From Mesostigma viride (Eukaryota > Streptophyta > Mesostigmatophyceae > Mesostigmatales > Mesostigmataceae): 64,000 nucleotides of DNA. This document shows, piece after piece, positions 9,587-19,269 of this stretch. Location of the stretch: contig RPFO01000132.1 of assembly GCA_009746045.1 (NCBI GenBank), positions 503,090 to 567,089 on the forward strand. Direction: 5' to 3'. The number at the start of each line of letters is the position of its first letter. The first letter of the stretch is position 1. A program made the translations under genes and the position numbers. The notes under the pieces are model-generated. The model was given only the letters and a program-made list of their open reading frames with translations. It was not told where the DNA came from and searched no databases.

Positions 9587-12500
9587 CCATTCATCTTCAT
9601 CATCCTGAACGACTCGAAAACGCGGAAAAGATAACGGCAGGCTCGAGCTACCATGGTCCGGATTCTCCCGATTTCTGGCCTGCGCTGGTTGTCTCTTTGA
9701 TATTAGATTGGTTGAATATAGTTCGTTTTCGGCTAGGAGGCGTGGCCTTTGCATGACGGGCAAGAGGATTTCAGCCGTGGGCAACCAAGCACACATGTCG
9801 TCGGGCTAGTCCGACGAGTGCGCACGTGAACCGGCACTCCCGGTCACACACGACACCATAGAGATAGTCAGCTGCACCGCCTCATGTCGGCGAAACCCAT
9901 AGTTCCATCGGAATCGTTTCAGCGGCCGGCATTTCCTCTCCGCGTTTCCTCAACCTCGTTTTCAGGATCATACTCATCGTTCCTGCATTTTCCTCTTCCA
10001 CGCAGGTTGTGGCTTTTTTGAAAGCCACGAATGTACCCGGGGATGGGACGCTTCGGCTGCCTCAATGCCTACACATTCAATACGATGTCCCCCTCTCACC
10101 TTCCTCCATCATTCCGCTCACATTGCACTACGTGTCTGTGTTTTGTTCTTTTTCTTGTTCTCGTTTGTTTTGCTGTTCTTGTCCTTTTTCTTTTACTTTT
10201 ACTGAGGGAGCTAGGCTGGGCTGCGCGCTGTGTGTGCTACTCTCGTGTTTTTCTGTGGGCACTTGAGAGACTAACCAAGGATCGGGCCCCCCACACGGCA
10301 ATATCAGCCTTTGCTTTTGTTTACCCTCCCATATCTCTTTACAAACGCCAAAAAAACACAAAGGCAGGAGCACGGTGACTCATCTGGAACATGAAGAAGG
10401 GAAATCTTTTCGTTACAGGAAAGAGGTGTCAAGTATGACAATTGGAAGGCCCCCCCACTGGGAATCCACATGTTCCGAGTCCATTCAGCTGTGTTGTTAG
10501 CCACATCCTGCCCCGGGGAGATGCATCATGGACCACCGCTATCGCGTAACGGGTGTTACGCAGTGAATATTGACTTACCTCAATATGCTCCGCTCTGGTT
10601 CTGTTTGATGTCTTAGCTCTCAGTGCATCTGAATCATCATGAAACACCTTATGACTTTCTGGCATGCTCTTACCCTCCACAGAATACGGCAATCCAGTGG
10701 CATTGATTACCGGAAGTACACTGCTATTTCTCGGCAGTTCCCCTATCGTATCTCCTCACAGGCATGGCGGAAGCGTTGTCGCATCAACACGCGCCATAAC
10801 CATCACTGCAAGGATGACCATACTCTACGTCGCCTCCGGCGCTTACAGCGCACGCATTTGTCGCTTACCAACTCCACTCGCCCACACCCCGTAAGCACCC
10901 ATCGCGTCATTTATGCCATTTACAACCGCAGGTACCCTCAGCGTATCTACGTTGGCCAGACGCAACGGGATGCCTGGACGCGTTTTCAGGAACATGTCCG
11001 AGCGGCACGCCGCCTTCATATTGGCCGCCCTGCCGCCAACGACGACACCCCCCTACATGGCGCCATGGCCCAATACGGGTGGTGGGATTGGCGAGTCGTC
11101 CCCTTGGAACATGTCCCCGGCACCTTTACCGGCGCCGCTTTTCGCAAAGCCGCAGGGCATCGGGAAACGTTTTGGAAACGAATGTTACATGCATTTCTGC
11201 CCCACGGTTTTTGCATTGAAGGCAAGAGTTTCAAAGCTCGGTCTCGCCGCCGCCCGCCTCCCCTCCGTCCCCGCCCTCTTATGTTCATCCGTGCCTGGCG
11301 TCTGAAGCACAATCTCCACCCATATCGCCCCTATCCCCCCAGCGTCACCCCGGCCCCTCCACCTTCCACACATGTGTCCACCGATCCTTCCCTTTACTCC
11401 ACCAGTCTCCGCTGCTTACGTCACATGTCTCGGCTTATGCAACGCGGCAACTTTCATGCATCCTATCTCGAAGCCTGCAGCTTGAAGAAGCTTACCAGCT
11501 TACACATTGCCGTCGGGTCGTGCTCCCCAGCTGATCTGCAAGTCCCCCGCTCCCATGCCACTAGTCTGCGAGGCCTTCTCTCACGTATCATTCGGCACCG
11601 TGTCAATGGGAATGCAGATGCACTGCGTCCGCGCCGTTTGCTGATCTCACCTTTCATTCATGCTGCGATGGATGAGCTGTGTTTGCCACACATTCTGCAT
11701 TTGCCGCAAGTGCAGGCTGCGATGCCGCTCGTGGTGCGCAACACTTTCGGCACTCCCATTGCCGCCTGGCATTACTCTCCCACCTTGGGACAAATGGTTT
11801 TCAGCAACGGGAAGGTCAGCCGCGATACAACGCCCACCGAGCTGGCCACCATCTTGGCAGGGCCCTGCCCCTGCCAACAACAACGGTATTTCAAGTACCT
11901 TGATCCCACCTCACAGCACGTCATGACCGCTGACCTCAGCATCCTGCCGAGCCACACGCTTGTAGACCTTTTTGCCAAAGGCACCAAGTTTCGGCCGTGG
12001 GTCCAGCGCACGTGTGCCAAAGAGGTGAATGCACTGCTCTCCACATCACTGCGCAAATTCTGCAATGCCATGAGCACGGACCTACAGCTTGCTCCCCTTG
12101 CCATGGAACCGTGGTTTCGCGCCGTCATTCACGAATGCAATGCACGTCTCACCAGGCTTGATTACCGTCTCCAGCAGGTCCACCGCACCACCTGGCTCAA
12201 CACCACAGATAAAGCACTTCTTGACCACTTCAAGCAGGACTTTATCATCACGTGTGTTGACAAGAGTGCCAACAACTTTGCTTTCATATGCAAGAAGCAC
12301 TACCTTGCTACTTTGCAACACGAGTTGGCGTCCAGCCCTACCTATGTTCAGCGTGCACAGTCCACCGCCAGTATCACTGCTGCTCATCGGGCTTTTCTGC
12401 ACAGCCAAAACATTTTTGCTCGGGCATTCCTTAAGCGGCAGCGACGCGCCACCACCACTACGTTCCCATATCTGTATCTCACTCTTAAGCTGCACAAAAC

Positions 12501-14257
12501 TCCTGTTGCTTTGCGCACCATTGCTGCGTCGCATTCAGCCCCACTGATGCCTCTCTCGAAACTCATCTGCCATGCTTTGAATGCTCTTCTCCCCGAAGCC
12601 AATGCATTATGGGTGGAGGTGCTGTCGAATGCCGGGTATGAATGCGCTGGTAGTTGGATCGTCATAGACTCAGCCCAAGTACGCCTACGCCTTGCCGCCC
12701 TTAGCCGTTCTAAGACAGCAGCAGAGAAACGTATACCTATGCCCATAGCCACCTATGATTTCACCACTCTATATACCACACTAGATTTGCACGATTTGAA
12801 AGCTCGTTTAGATAGCCTCCTTACTCGTCTGTATGCACGTAGGCCTCACGGGCGCAACCACCTGCACGTGCGTGTTTCTCAGACCAAGCCCACGGCAACG
12901 TGGCTCTCAGGGATCGCGGCAGGTGCTATCGTGCGGGATGGTTATAATTATATTATCACGAAGGCTGACCTTGTCCATTGGATCTCTTATCTTGTTGATA
13001 ACACCTTCATCTGTTTTGCGGGCAATGTATACCAACAAGCTATCGGCATCCCTATGGGCACTAACTGTGCCGGGCTCCTTGCAAACCTCTATCTATACAC
13101 TTATGAGCTTGCATTCATGGAGAATCTCATTGCCTCAAACGATGATGTTCTCATCAGGCGTTTTATCCATACATGTCGATACATTGATGATGTCATCGCT
13201 TTCGACAACCCTGATTTCGCAACCCATTTGTATATCACCGCTGGTCTGCCTGGCATCTACCCGCAAGCGTCCCTCACATTAAAGCTCACGTCGGAGGATA
13301 CTCATTGCAATTACCTCGATCTTAACATTACCCATAACAAGAAGGGCTGGCGTACGGCTGTCTATGATAAGCGCAAGGATCCTAAATACCAGCAAATTCC
13401 TTTTATTCGTTACCCCGATATTCACAGTCTCCTTTCCCACACAGCAAAATATGGTGTTGTTCTTTCTCAGTTACATCGTTTTTCCCGTCTTTGTTCTTAT
13501 CGTGTTGATTTCATCACGACTCTTGTTGAACTCTTGCAGCGTTTATTGGTCAAAGACTATGACCGAGCCATTATGCTCCGTCAAGTCCGATGTTTTTTGC
13601 AACGTCACCCACATCTGTTCGGTGCTGCCCCTTGGCACAAGCTCTACAAACAGGTCGTGGACCGGCTGGATCGCATAGTATCTCCGCACATCTGAACCCT
13701 GTGATGCCAGATCTCCTTTGCGGCCGTTCCGAGCTTGGCACTGGATTCGTTGTCCACATCGTCGCGTCGCTGCCGCAACACGATGTTTTCTGGCATCCGC
13801 GGGCTTTTGGTTCCCGCCGCACATTTGAAAGTGCTGTCCTCCGGCTTTTTGCCTTTGCACCGTGTGCAGTTCTTGGACGTTTGGAATCATGGCATGGCTA
13901 ACGTGATGACTGACTAGCTAGATCTTTTCAGTGGTTTTCCATTTGCGGGTATTTCCTCGTAAATGGTGGGAGAGCGATCGCAGCAATGGTGCTCACCACT
14001 AGACACTCCCGGCCAGTTAGGCTAGAAACACACGCCCTGATCAAGCATGCTGTTTCCGGCCCCACCGTCTAGGTCATCTAGTCGCTCCACACGTAAGCCA
14101 GCCATAATTTCAATGCACAAGGATACACATTTCCATCACCATTCATCTTCATCATCCTGAACGACTCGAAAACGCGGAAAAGATAACGGCAGGCTCGAGC
14201 TACCATGGTCCGCCCCGGATTCTCCCGATTTCTGGCCTGCGCTGGTTGTCTCTTTGA
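9587..14257 (+). mobile_element. complete Chlamys-type Penelope-like element
   Basis: A 4,671-bp element bounded by the TSD TAGTGTGAA (9578-9586 and 14258-14266) and carrying direct terminal repeats, 9587-9700 and 14139-14257, which differ by a 5-bp insertion. These correspond to the pseudo-LTRs of Penelope-like elements. One long ORF (10639-13695) encodes GIY-YIG, a CxC linker and RT in that order. The 5' leader is about 940 bp. The target was the 3' UTR of an ORF1-only element. Inverted partial copies lie at 15890-17740 and 23380-26310. Confidence 0.9.
10639..13695 (+). CDS. Penelope-like protein: GIY-YIG endonuclease fused to reverse transcriptase
   Basis: Intact ORF of 1,018 residues. 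Residues 91-195 form the GIY-YIG nuclease (IYAIYN...IYVGQT, Arg in TRFQEH, catalytic Glu in HRETFWKRML). A CxC motif (Cys410, Cys412) links it to RT. RT motifs follow in order: VDKSANNFAF, a KLHK segment, motif A YDFTTLYTT (Asp about 707), motif B IPMGTNCAG (about 803) and motif C YIDD (Asp850-Asp851). The N-terminal nuclease, CxC and RT order, without the CCHH zinc finger seen in other Penelope nucleases, defines the Chlamys/Naiad clade. The intact frame suggests recent activity. The first Met is used; a later one before residue 90 is possible. Confidence 0.92.
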   Translation: MKHLMTFWHALTLHRIRQSSGIDYRKYTAISRQFPYRISSQAWRKRCRINTRHNHHCKDDHTLRRLRRLQRTHLSLTNSTRPHPVSTHRVIYAIYNRRYPQRIYVGQTQRDAWTRFQEHVRAARRLHIGRPAANDDTPLHGAMAQYGWWDWRVVPLEHVPGTFTGAAFRKAAGHRETFWKRMLHAFLPHGFCIEGKSFKARSRRRPPPLRPRPLMFIRAWRLKHNLHPYRPYPPSVTPAPPPSTHVSTDPSLYSTSLRCLRHMSRLMQRGNFHASYLEACSLKKLTSLHIAVGSCSPADLQVPRSHATSLRGLLSRIIRHRVNGNADALRPRRLLISPFIHAAMDELCLPHILHLPQVQAAMPLVVRNTFGTPIAAWHYSPTLGQMVFSNGKVSRDTTPTELATILAGPCPCQQQRYFKYLDPTSQHVMTADLSILPSHTLVDLFAKGTKFRPWVQRTCAKEVNALLSTSLRKFCNAMSTDLQLAPLAMEPWFRAVIHECNARLTRLDYRLQQVHRTTWLNTTDKALLDHFKQDFIITCVDKSANNFAFICKKHYLATLQHELASSPTYVQRAQSTASITAAHRAFLHSQNIFARAFLKRQRRATTTTFPYLYLTLKLHKTPVALRTIAASHSAPLMPLSKLICHALNALLPEANALWVEVLSNAGYECAGSWIVIDSAQVRLRLAALSRSKTAAEKRIPMPIATYDFTTLYTTLDLHDLKARLDSLLTRLYARRPHGRNHLHVRVSQTKPTATWLSGIAAGAIVRDGYNYIITKADLVHWISYLVDNTFICFAGNVYQQAIGIPMGTNCAGLLANLYLYTYELAFMENLIASNDDVLIRRFIHTCRYIDDVIAFDNPDFATHLYITAGLPGIYPQASLTLKLTSEDTHCNYLDLNITHNKKGWRTAVYDKRKDPKYQQIPFIRYPDIHSLLSHTAKYGVVLSQLHRFSRLCSYRVDFITTLVELLQRLLVKDYDRAIMLRQVRCFLQRHPHLFGAAPWHKLYKQVVDRLDRIVSPHI

Positions 14258-14665
14258 TAGTGTGAAGATCATGAGGGTGCAGGTGCCTTAGTGCACCTAG
14301 AGCAAGTGTTGTTTACATTCCCACCCTTGCAGGAAGTAGCTTAGAATGTATGATAGGCCATATATGCCCCTTCTCTGGGCTATGTGCTACATATACTCCC
14401 AACGGAGTTATGTTCCAATTCAATTCAATTCAATTCAATTCAATGCAGGGAGTAACTCTCTGCTGAGACGCCATGCCCTAGCTTTTTGTATAGCTATGCT
14501 GATCTTCCCCCCCATGACAGGCTCCCCCTTCGCTGGGCATAGCTTGAAGATCATGGGGATGCAAGTGCCCTGGTGCACCTAGAGCAAGGGTCCTTTACAT
14601 CCCCACCCTTGCAGGAAGTAGCTTAGGATGTATGATAGGCCATATGCCCCCCTCTCAAGGGCTAT

Positions 14666-15310
14666 TTAAAAAATTAAATTAAATTAAATTAAATTATAAC
14701 ATGCCTCCGTTGGGAGATCATGTAGCACATATTCCTTGATGGTTGGGTGGGATGGAAGGAGCCGCGTAATCGAACTAACCTAACTCTACTCTAGCTAGTC
14801 TAGAAAAATCCTAACTACCCTACTCATCAAAACGCCTCCTCCGCTTGGGGGGAGGTGGTTTGCCCACAGGGTCGGGCGTGTGGGCCTTGACAATCCTCTT
14901 CCAACGCGTCTTGTTCTGCATGGCAGTCCAAAGAAGGGAGAGAGAGTGGATGCGGTATTCAAACTGGGCTGGGACCAGTAGGTCATCCAGCAACATCTGT
15001 ACGTAGTTCAGGACATGTTTCCCTACCTTTTTGGGAATGTCCTTGGGGCCAGGCCAGGTCAGAATGTGCCGTCCTGGCTGGCCAAGCCGCTGGGGGCCGG
15101 CCAGACCAAGGGCGGTGTCGACCTGGCTGGTGCGAGCAAGGTGTCCTACAAATGCTATCCTACGCTGTCTAATCTCGTCCGAAATACGGGGCATGCCCTG
15201 ATACAAAGACTCTGATGACGGGCGCTTGGAAAACCCTACGTTGAGGACCTGTCGGAGCATCCTGAAAACTGTGCCGTCTAGCCTAGATGCCAGTGTGGGT
15301 GTGATTGTCC
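14666..15310 (-). mobile_element. 5'-truncated LINE copy
   Basis: A 645-bp inverted insertion with TSD AAGGGCTAT (14657-14665 and 15311-15319) and a tail of ATTTA units at its left end. The minus-strand frame (stop near 14820) encodes the LINE C-terminus: IRQRRIAFVGHLART, then LVPAQFEYRIHSLSLLWTAM and the lysine/proline-rich end. It matches the longer degenerate LINE at 48.98-51.19 kb. Confidence 0.85.
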
Positions 15311-15889
15311 AAGGGCTATGTGCTACATATACTCCCAACGGAGTTATGTTACAATTCAATTCAATGCCTGTGGGGGGGAAGATCATCATGGCTATACAAA
15401 AACTAGAGCGTGGCATCTCAGCAGAGAGCAGCTCTCTGCATGGGCACAGCATAACTAAATAAAAACTAGGCATCATCTGGAGTGTGGTACATCATAGGCA
15501 CACATGTACATGGTTAAATAATGCTCGTGGCTCAGCTGGTATAGTGCCTGTAGGAGGCGTACATGTACATGGCCACGGTCTATCTATTCTACACTACTAC
15601 TGCTGTATTCCCCTAAGCTGGGGCGTCTGGAGTCGCTGGGGCCGCGGGGGTCGCATGCCAGCCCTGGCTTGTGGCCGACGTAGATGGCCGCCCCCTTCCA
15701 GTACACCGGCTGCCCCGCCTTGGTCTGCCGGAGCTGGAGGTAGGGCCCACTTGGCCTTGTCCATCATCTTCTTCCATGAATGCAGATGGAAATGTGTAGC
15801 CTGGTGCATAGTATGGTGCATAGTATGAAGAGGCATGTGCCTAGAATTAAACACGTGCGGCCCGGGCTGTTGGGGAGTCACGGATCGAG

Positions 15890-17740
15890 CACCAGAAGTG
15901 CTTTTAATCGTGCCGGATGATACGTGAGAGAAGCCAGGCCTCGCAGACTAGTGGCATGGGAGTGGGGGACTTGCAGATCAGCACACTGGGGAGCTAGCAC
16001 GACCCGACGGCAATGTGTAAGCTGGTAAGCTTCTTCAAGCTGCAGGCTTCGAGATAGGATGTGCACATAAAAGTTGCCGCGTTGCATAAGCCGAGACATG
16101 TGACGCCGGTAGGCAGCGGAGACTGGGGGAGTAAAGGGAAGGACTGCGGGGGACACATGTGTGGAACTGGTGGAGGGGCAGGGGCGACGCTGTGGCGGGA
16201 TATGGGACGCCAGGCATGGATGAACATAAGAGGGCGGGGATGGGGGGGGAGGCGGGCGGCGGCGAGACCGAGCTTTGAAGCTCTTGCCTTCCATGCAAAA
16301 ACCGTGGGGCAGAAATGCATGTAACACTCGTTTCCCAAAAGTTTCCCGATGCCCTGCGGCTTTGCGAAAAGCTGTGCCGGTAAAGGCCGGTGCCGGGGAC
16401 ATGTCAGTTCCACTTGAGGGGCCGGTACTGACCCGCCAGTCCCACCACCCGTACTGCATGGGCCATGGCGCGTATTGCATGAGTCTAATTAGTTAATTAA
16501 TGGCGCCATGTAGGGGGGTGTTGTCGTTGGCGGCGGGGCAGCCAATTAATATATGAAGGCGGCGTGCCGCCCGGACATCAAGCAAGGAGACAACCAGCAC
16601 AGGCCAGAAAGGACATGTTCCTGAAAATGCGTCCAGGCATCCCGTTGCGTCTGGCCGACGTAGATCGAGAACTCGTGAGGGCCACCTGCGGTTGAAAATG
16701 GCATAAATGACGCGACGGGTGCTTTCTGGGTGTGGGCGAGTACGTGGAGTTGGTAAGCGACAAATGCTTGCGCTGTAAGCGCCGGAGGCGACGTAGAGCC
16801 TCTACGTCGCCTCAGTATTTTCTGATTTGGCACGCCGCAAAGGTGAAAACCATTTGCGTTCAGTGCCGCCGGTCCGCGGAAAACGCGATCTGCAAATGAA
16901 TCCAGGCCGGAATCGAACTGGGGACCTCTCGCACCAACTTTTGCTGACTATAGGACGGACGTCTCCTGATCCTAAGGCATCGCCAGCTGACACCTACAGT
17001 CATCCGCAAAAGTTCTCCTTTCCGGGGAGTGATGCAAGCCTTTTGGATTTGGTACTAGATAAATCATTCGAGATCTGTGTGTGTAGGAGTACTACACACG
17101 TGTCCACTCGAGACTTGTTCAGTCTCGAAACGTGAGACGGGCTGAACACGGCTGGAACCTTCTTGAGAAGGGGGCGTAGCCGGTACTATCGAGATCAGCC
17201 AAGCGTATATTCTGATTTGGCACGCCGCAAAGGTGAAAACCATTTGCGTTCAGTGCCGGTCCGCGGAAAACGCGATCTGCAAATGAATCCAGGCCGGAAT
17301 CGAACTGGGGACCTCTCGCACCAACTTTTGCTGACTATTATAGGACGGACGTCTCCTGATCCTAAGGCATCGCCAGCTGACACCTACAGTCATCCGCAAA
17401 AGTTCTCCTTTCCGGGGTAGAGTATGGTCATCCAAGGTTGCAGTGATGGTTATGGCGCGTGTTCATGCGCCGTACGACGCTTCCGCCATTCCTTTGAGGA
17501 AAAACGATAGGGGAACTTCCGAGAAATAGCTGTGTACTTCCGGTAATCAATGCCACTTGATTGCCGTATTCTATGGAGGGTAAACGCATGCCAGAAAGTC
17601 ATAAGGTGTTTTCATGTTGATTCAAATGCACTCAGTGAGAGCTAAGACATCTAATAGAAGGTTCCAGAGCGGAGCATATTGAGGTATATAAGTCAATTTT
17701 CACTGCGTAACACCCGTGCGTAACACCCGTGCGTACAACC
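15890..17740 (-). mobile_element. inverted, degenerate Penelope-like fragment with SINE insertions
   Basis: Matches the inverse of about 10560-11600 of the intact element: the leader end, the GIY-YIG domain and the following linker, with frameshifts and small indels. SINE copies (about 16800-17420) split it at a GACGTAGAG site. A short AATTAATTAA insert at about 16490-16500 separates two parts of the GIY-YIG region. Confidence 0.8.
16814..17420 (-). repeat. two tandem copies of a tRNA-like SINE
   Basis: Two minus-strand copies, about 16821-17206 and about 17208-17420. Read on the minus strand they share GGCGATGCCTTAGGATCAGG (A-box-like region) and GTTCGATTCCGG (box B). The first copy includes a longer 5' part with the CACACGTGT element. 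The second lacks it. Confidence 0.7.
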
Positions 17741-18716
17741 TGGGCGGACACTGATGCTCAAGCAACATACCACCTCCACCACCTCCACCGTCGCAGCCCA
17801 GCTCCAGCGGCAGACGCTTGACCTCCGCGAGGAGGCCGAGCTCACGTACCAAGCGCAGCCTCAACGCCATACTCAAGAACTTCGACATGGAGGAAGGTGA
17901 GCATTCCGAGAAGCTTGCACGTGCGTTTGAGAGCAAAATCCTTGCACGCATGGGCCTTCTTGGTGAGATAAAGCTGACCGCCCACCGCCTTCCCCGCGCG
18001 CGGGGTAAGGCAGGGGCGCCTCCGCTTCTTCTCATCTTTGAGAGCCCAGCGGACAAGATTTCGTTTCTCCGACGCCGCAAGCGGCTCGAGAAGACTCCCT
18101 TCACCGTGGACGACGACTTGACCCTGGCGCAGCAACAACGGCGACGGGCGGCTATGGCCGACCTACCTCCAGCTCCGGCAGACCAAGGCGGGCCAGCCGG
18201 TGTACTGGAATTAAGGGGGCGGCCATCTACGTCGGCCACAAGCCCTGGCACGCGACGGTCCCCCTCGACCCCCGCGGCCCCAGCGCCGGACCCCAGAAGC
18301 CCCAGCCTAGGGGAATACAGTAGCAGTAGTGTAGAATAGTTAGACAGTGGCCTTGTACATGCCCGGTTCCTACTACAGGCACTATACCAGCTGAGGCCTA
18401 GCCTTTTTAGTCATGTACATGTGTGCCCATGATGAGCCACCCTCCAGATGATGCCTAGCTTTATTTAATTATGCCGTGCCCATGCAGGGAGTAACTCCCT
18501 GCTGAGACGCCATGCCCTAGCTGTTGTATAGCTATGCTGATCTTCCCCCCCATGACAGGCTCCCCCTTAGCTGGGCATAGCTTGAAGATCATGGGGATGC
18601 AAGTGCCCTGGTGCACCTAGAGCAAGGGTCGTTTACATTCCCACCCTTGCAGGAAGTAGCTTAGAATGTATGATAGGCCATATGCCCCTTCTCTGGGCTA
18701 TTAATTAATTAATTAA
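17741..18716 (+). pseudogene. family A ORF1-only copy, 5'-truncated and frameshifted
   Basis: Begins in the middle of ORF1 (CTGGGCGGACACTGATGCTC). It carries several indels that break the frame, for example near 17845 and 18212, and ends with 3' UTR and a TTAA tail. The stem-loop itself is lost where the tail meets the inverted copy that follows. Confidence 0.75.
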
Positions 18717-19260
18717 TTAGGAACATAACTCCGTTGGGAGTATATGTAGCACATAGCCCAGAGAAGGGGCATATGGCCTATCACGTGTGCAGACACGTGT
18801 GTAGTACTCCTACACACAGATCTCGAGTGATTTATCTAGTACCAAATCCGAAAGGCTTGCATCACTCCCCGGACAGGAGAAATTTTGCGGATGACTGTAG
18901 GTGTAAGTTGGCGATGCCATGGTAACCGGAGACGTCCGTCCTATTGTCAGCAAAATTTGGTGCGAGAGGTCCCCAGTTCGATTCAGGTCGGATTCATTTG
19001 TAGATCGCGTTTTCCGCGTTCTCCGCGGCCCGGCACTGAACGCAAAGGTTTTCACCTTTGCGGAGTGTCTGATCAGAATATGGCCTATCATACATTCTAA
19101 GCCACTTCCTGCAAGGGTGGGAATGTAAACGACCCTTGCTCTCGGTGCACCAGCTAGGGCACTTGCAGCCCCATGATCTTCAAGCTATGCCCAGCGAAGG
19201 GGGAGCCTGTCATGGGGGGGAAGATCAGCATAGCTAGACAAAAACAAGTCGGTTCTATAG
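18717..19260 (-). mobile_element. inverted family A 3' UTR interrupted by a SINE
   Basis: Starts with the inverted stem-loop after a TTAA tail (tail to tail with the preceding copy) and continues after the SINE at 19078. Only 3' UTR is present. Confidence 0.7.
18784..19077 (+). repeat. full-length tRNA-like SINE with TSD
   Basis: A 294-bp insertion with the 13-bp TSD ATATGGCCTATCA (18771-18783 and 19078-19090). Box B-like GTTCGATTC is near 18978, with a tRNA-like region upstream. The 3' part has ACGCAAAGG...CCTTTGCGG complementarity and ends in TGATCAGA. There is no poly(A) tail. It gives the boundaries for the other copies in the window. Confidence 0.8.
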
Positions 19261-19269
19261 TCACTAATT

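Larger units (their letters stand above)
9222..14442 (+). mobile_element. family B ORF1-only element, 5'-truncated, split by a Penelope-like element
   Basis: Pieces 9222-9577 and 14267-14442 match the last 130 ORF1 bases and the 3' UTR of the family B element at 23567-25520. The tail is (CAATT)n. It is flanked by the 8-bp TSD ATGCAGGG (9214-9221 and 14443-14450), which sits in the 3' UTR of the family A copy. Confidence 0.8.
8699..15364 (+). mobile_element. family A ORF1-only element, 5'-truncated, split by nested insertions
   Basis: Pieces at 8699-9213, 14451-14656 and 15311-15364 make one copy. It starts inside ORF1 (ORF1 remnant about 8700-9064, frameshifted) and ends with the stem-loop at 15331-15344 and a short AATTC tail. 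Flanks are ATGCCTGTGGG at 8688-8698 and 15365-15375. It was later interrupted by a family B copy and by a LINE. Confidence 0.75.
8442..15742 (-). mobile_element. family A ORF1-only element, 5'-truncated, split by nested insertions
   Basis: Inverted copy made of 8442-8640 and 15376-15742, flanked by a perfect 10-bp TSD, GGGCCCACTT (8432-8441 and 15743-15752). It contains the 3' stem-loop, the 3' UTR and only the last codons of ORF1. Everything from 8652 to 15364 was inserted into it later. Confidence 0.8.
8166..15890 (-). mobile_element. LINE 3' fragment (subfamily E), split by nested insertions
   Basis: Minus-strand LINE C-terminus plus 3' UTR, present as 8166-8431 and 15753 to about 15890. 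Joined across the insertion it reads ...WKKMMDKAKWAQVIEDNEPP and then a stop, comparable to the C-terminal end of the other LINEs here. Its 3' end carries a variant stem-loop (CTCCGCAACGGGAG) and a TTAA tail that abuts, tail to tail, the tail of the family A element. It is interrupted at GGGCCCACTT by the element at 8442-15742. Confidence 0.65.

Noticed and set aside
9600-9640. Possible hammerhead ribozyme core (CTGA...CGAAAAC) in the Penelope terminal repeat
   Set aside because: The CTGANGA box has an extra base and stem II is missing. Other copies change the GAAA part (near 43670 and 6130). The clade is also known to lack canonical hammerheads.
10900-11230. GIY-YIG domain as a free homing endonuclease
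   Set aside because: It is fused in frame to a Penelope-type RT with a CxC linker inside a bounded transposable element.
16846-19077. Genuine tRNA genes at the box B motifs
   Set aside because: Acceptor and T stems do not pair properly, the copies are near identical and carry TSDs, so they are SINEs.
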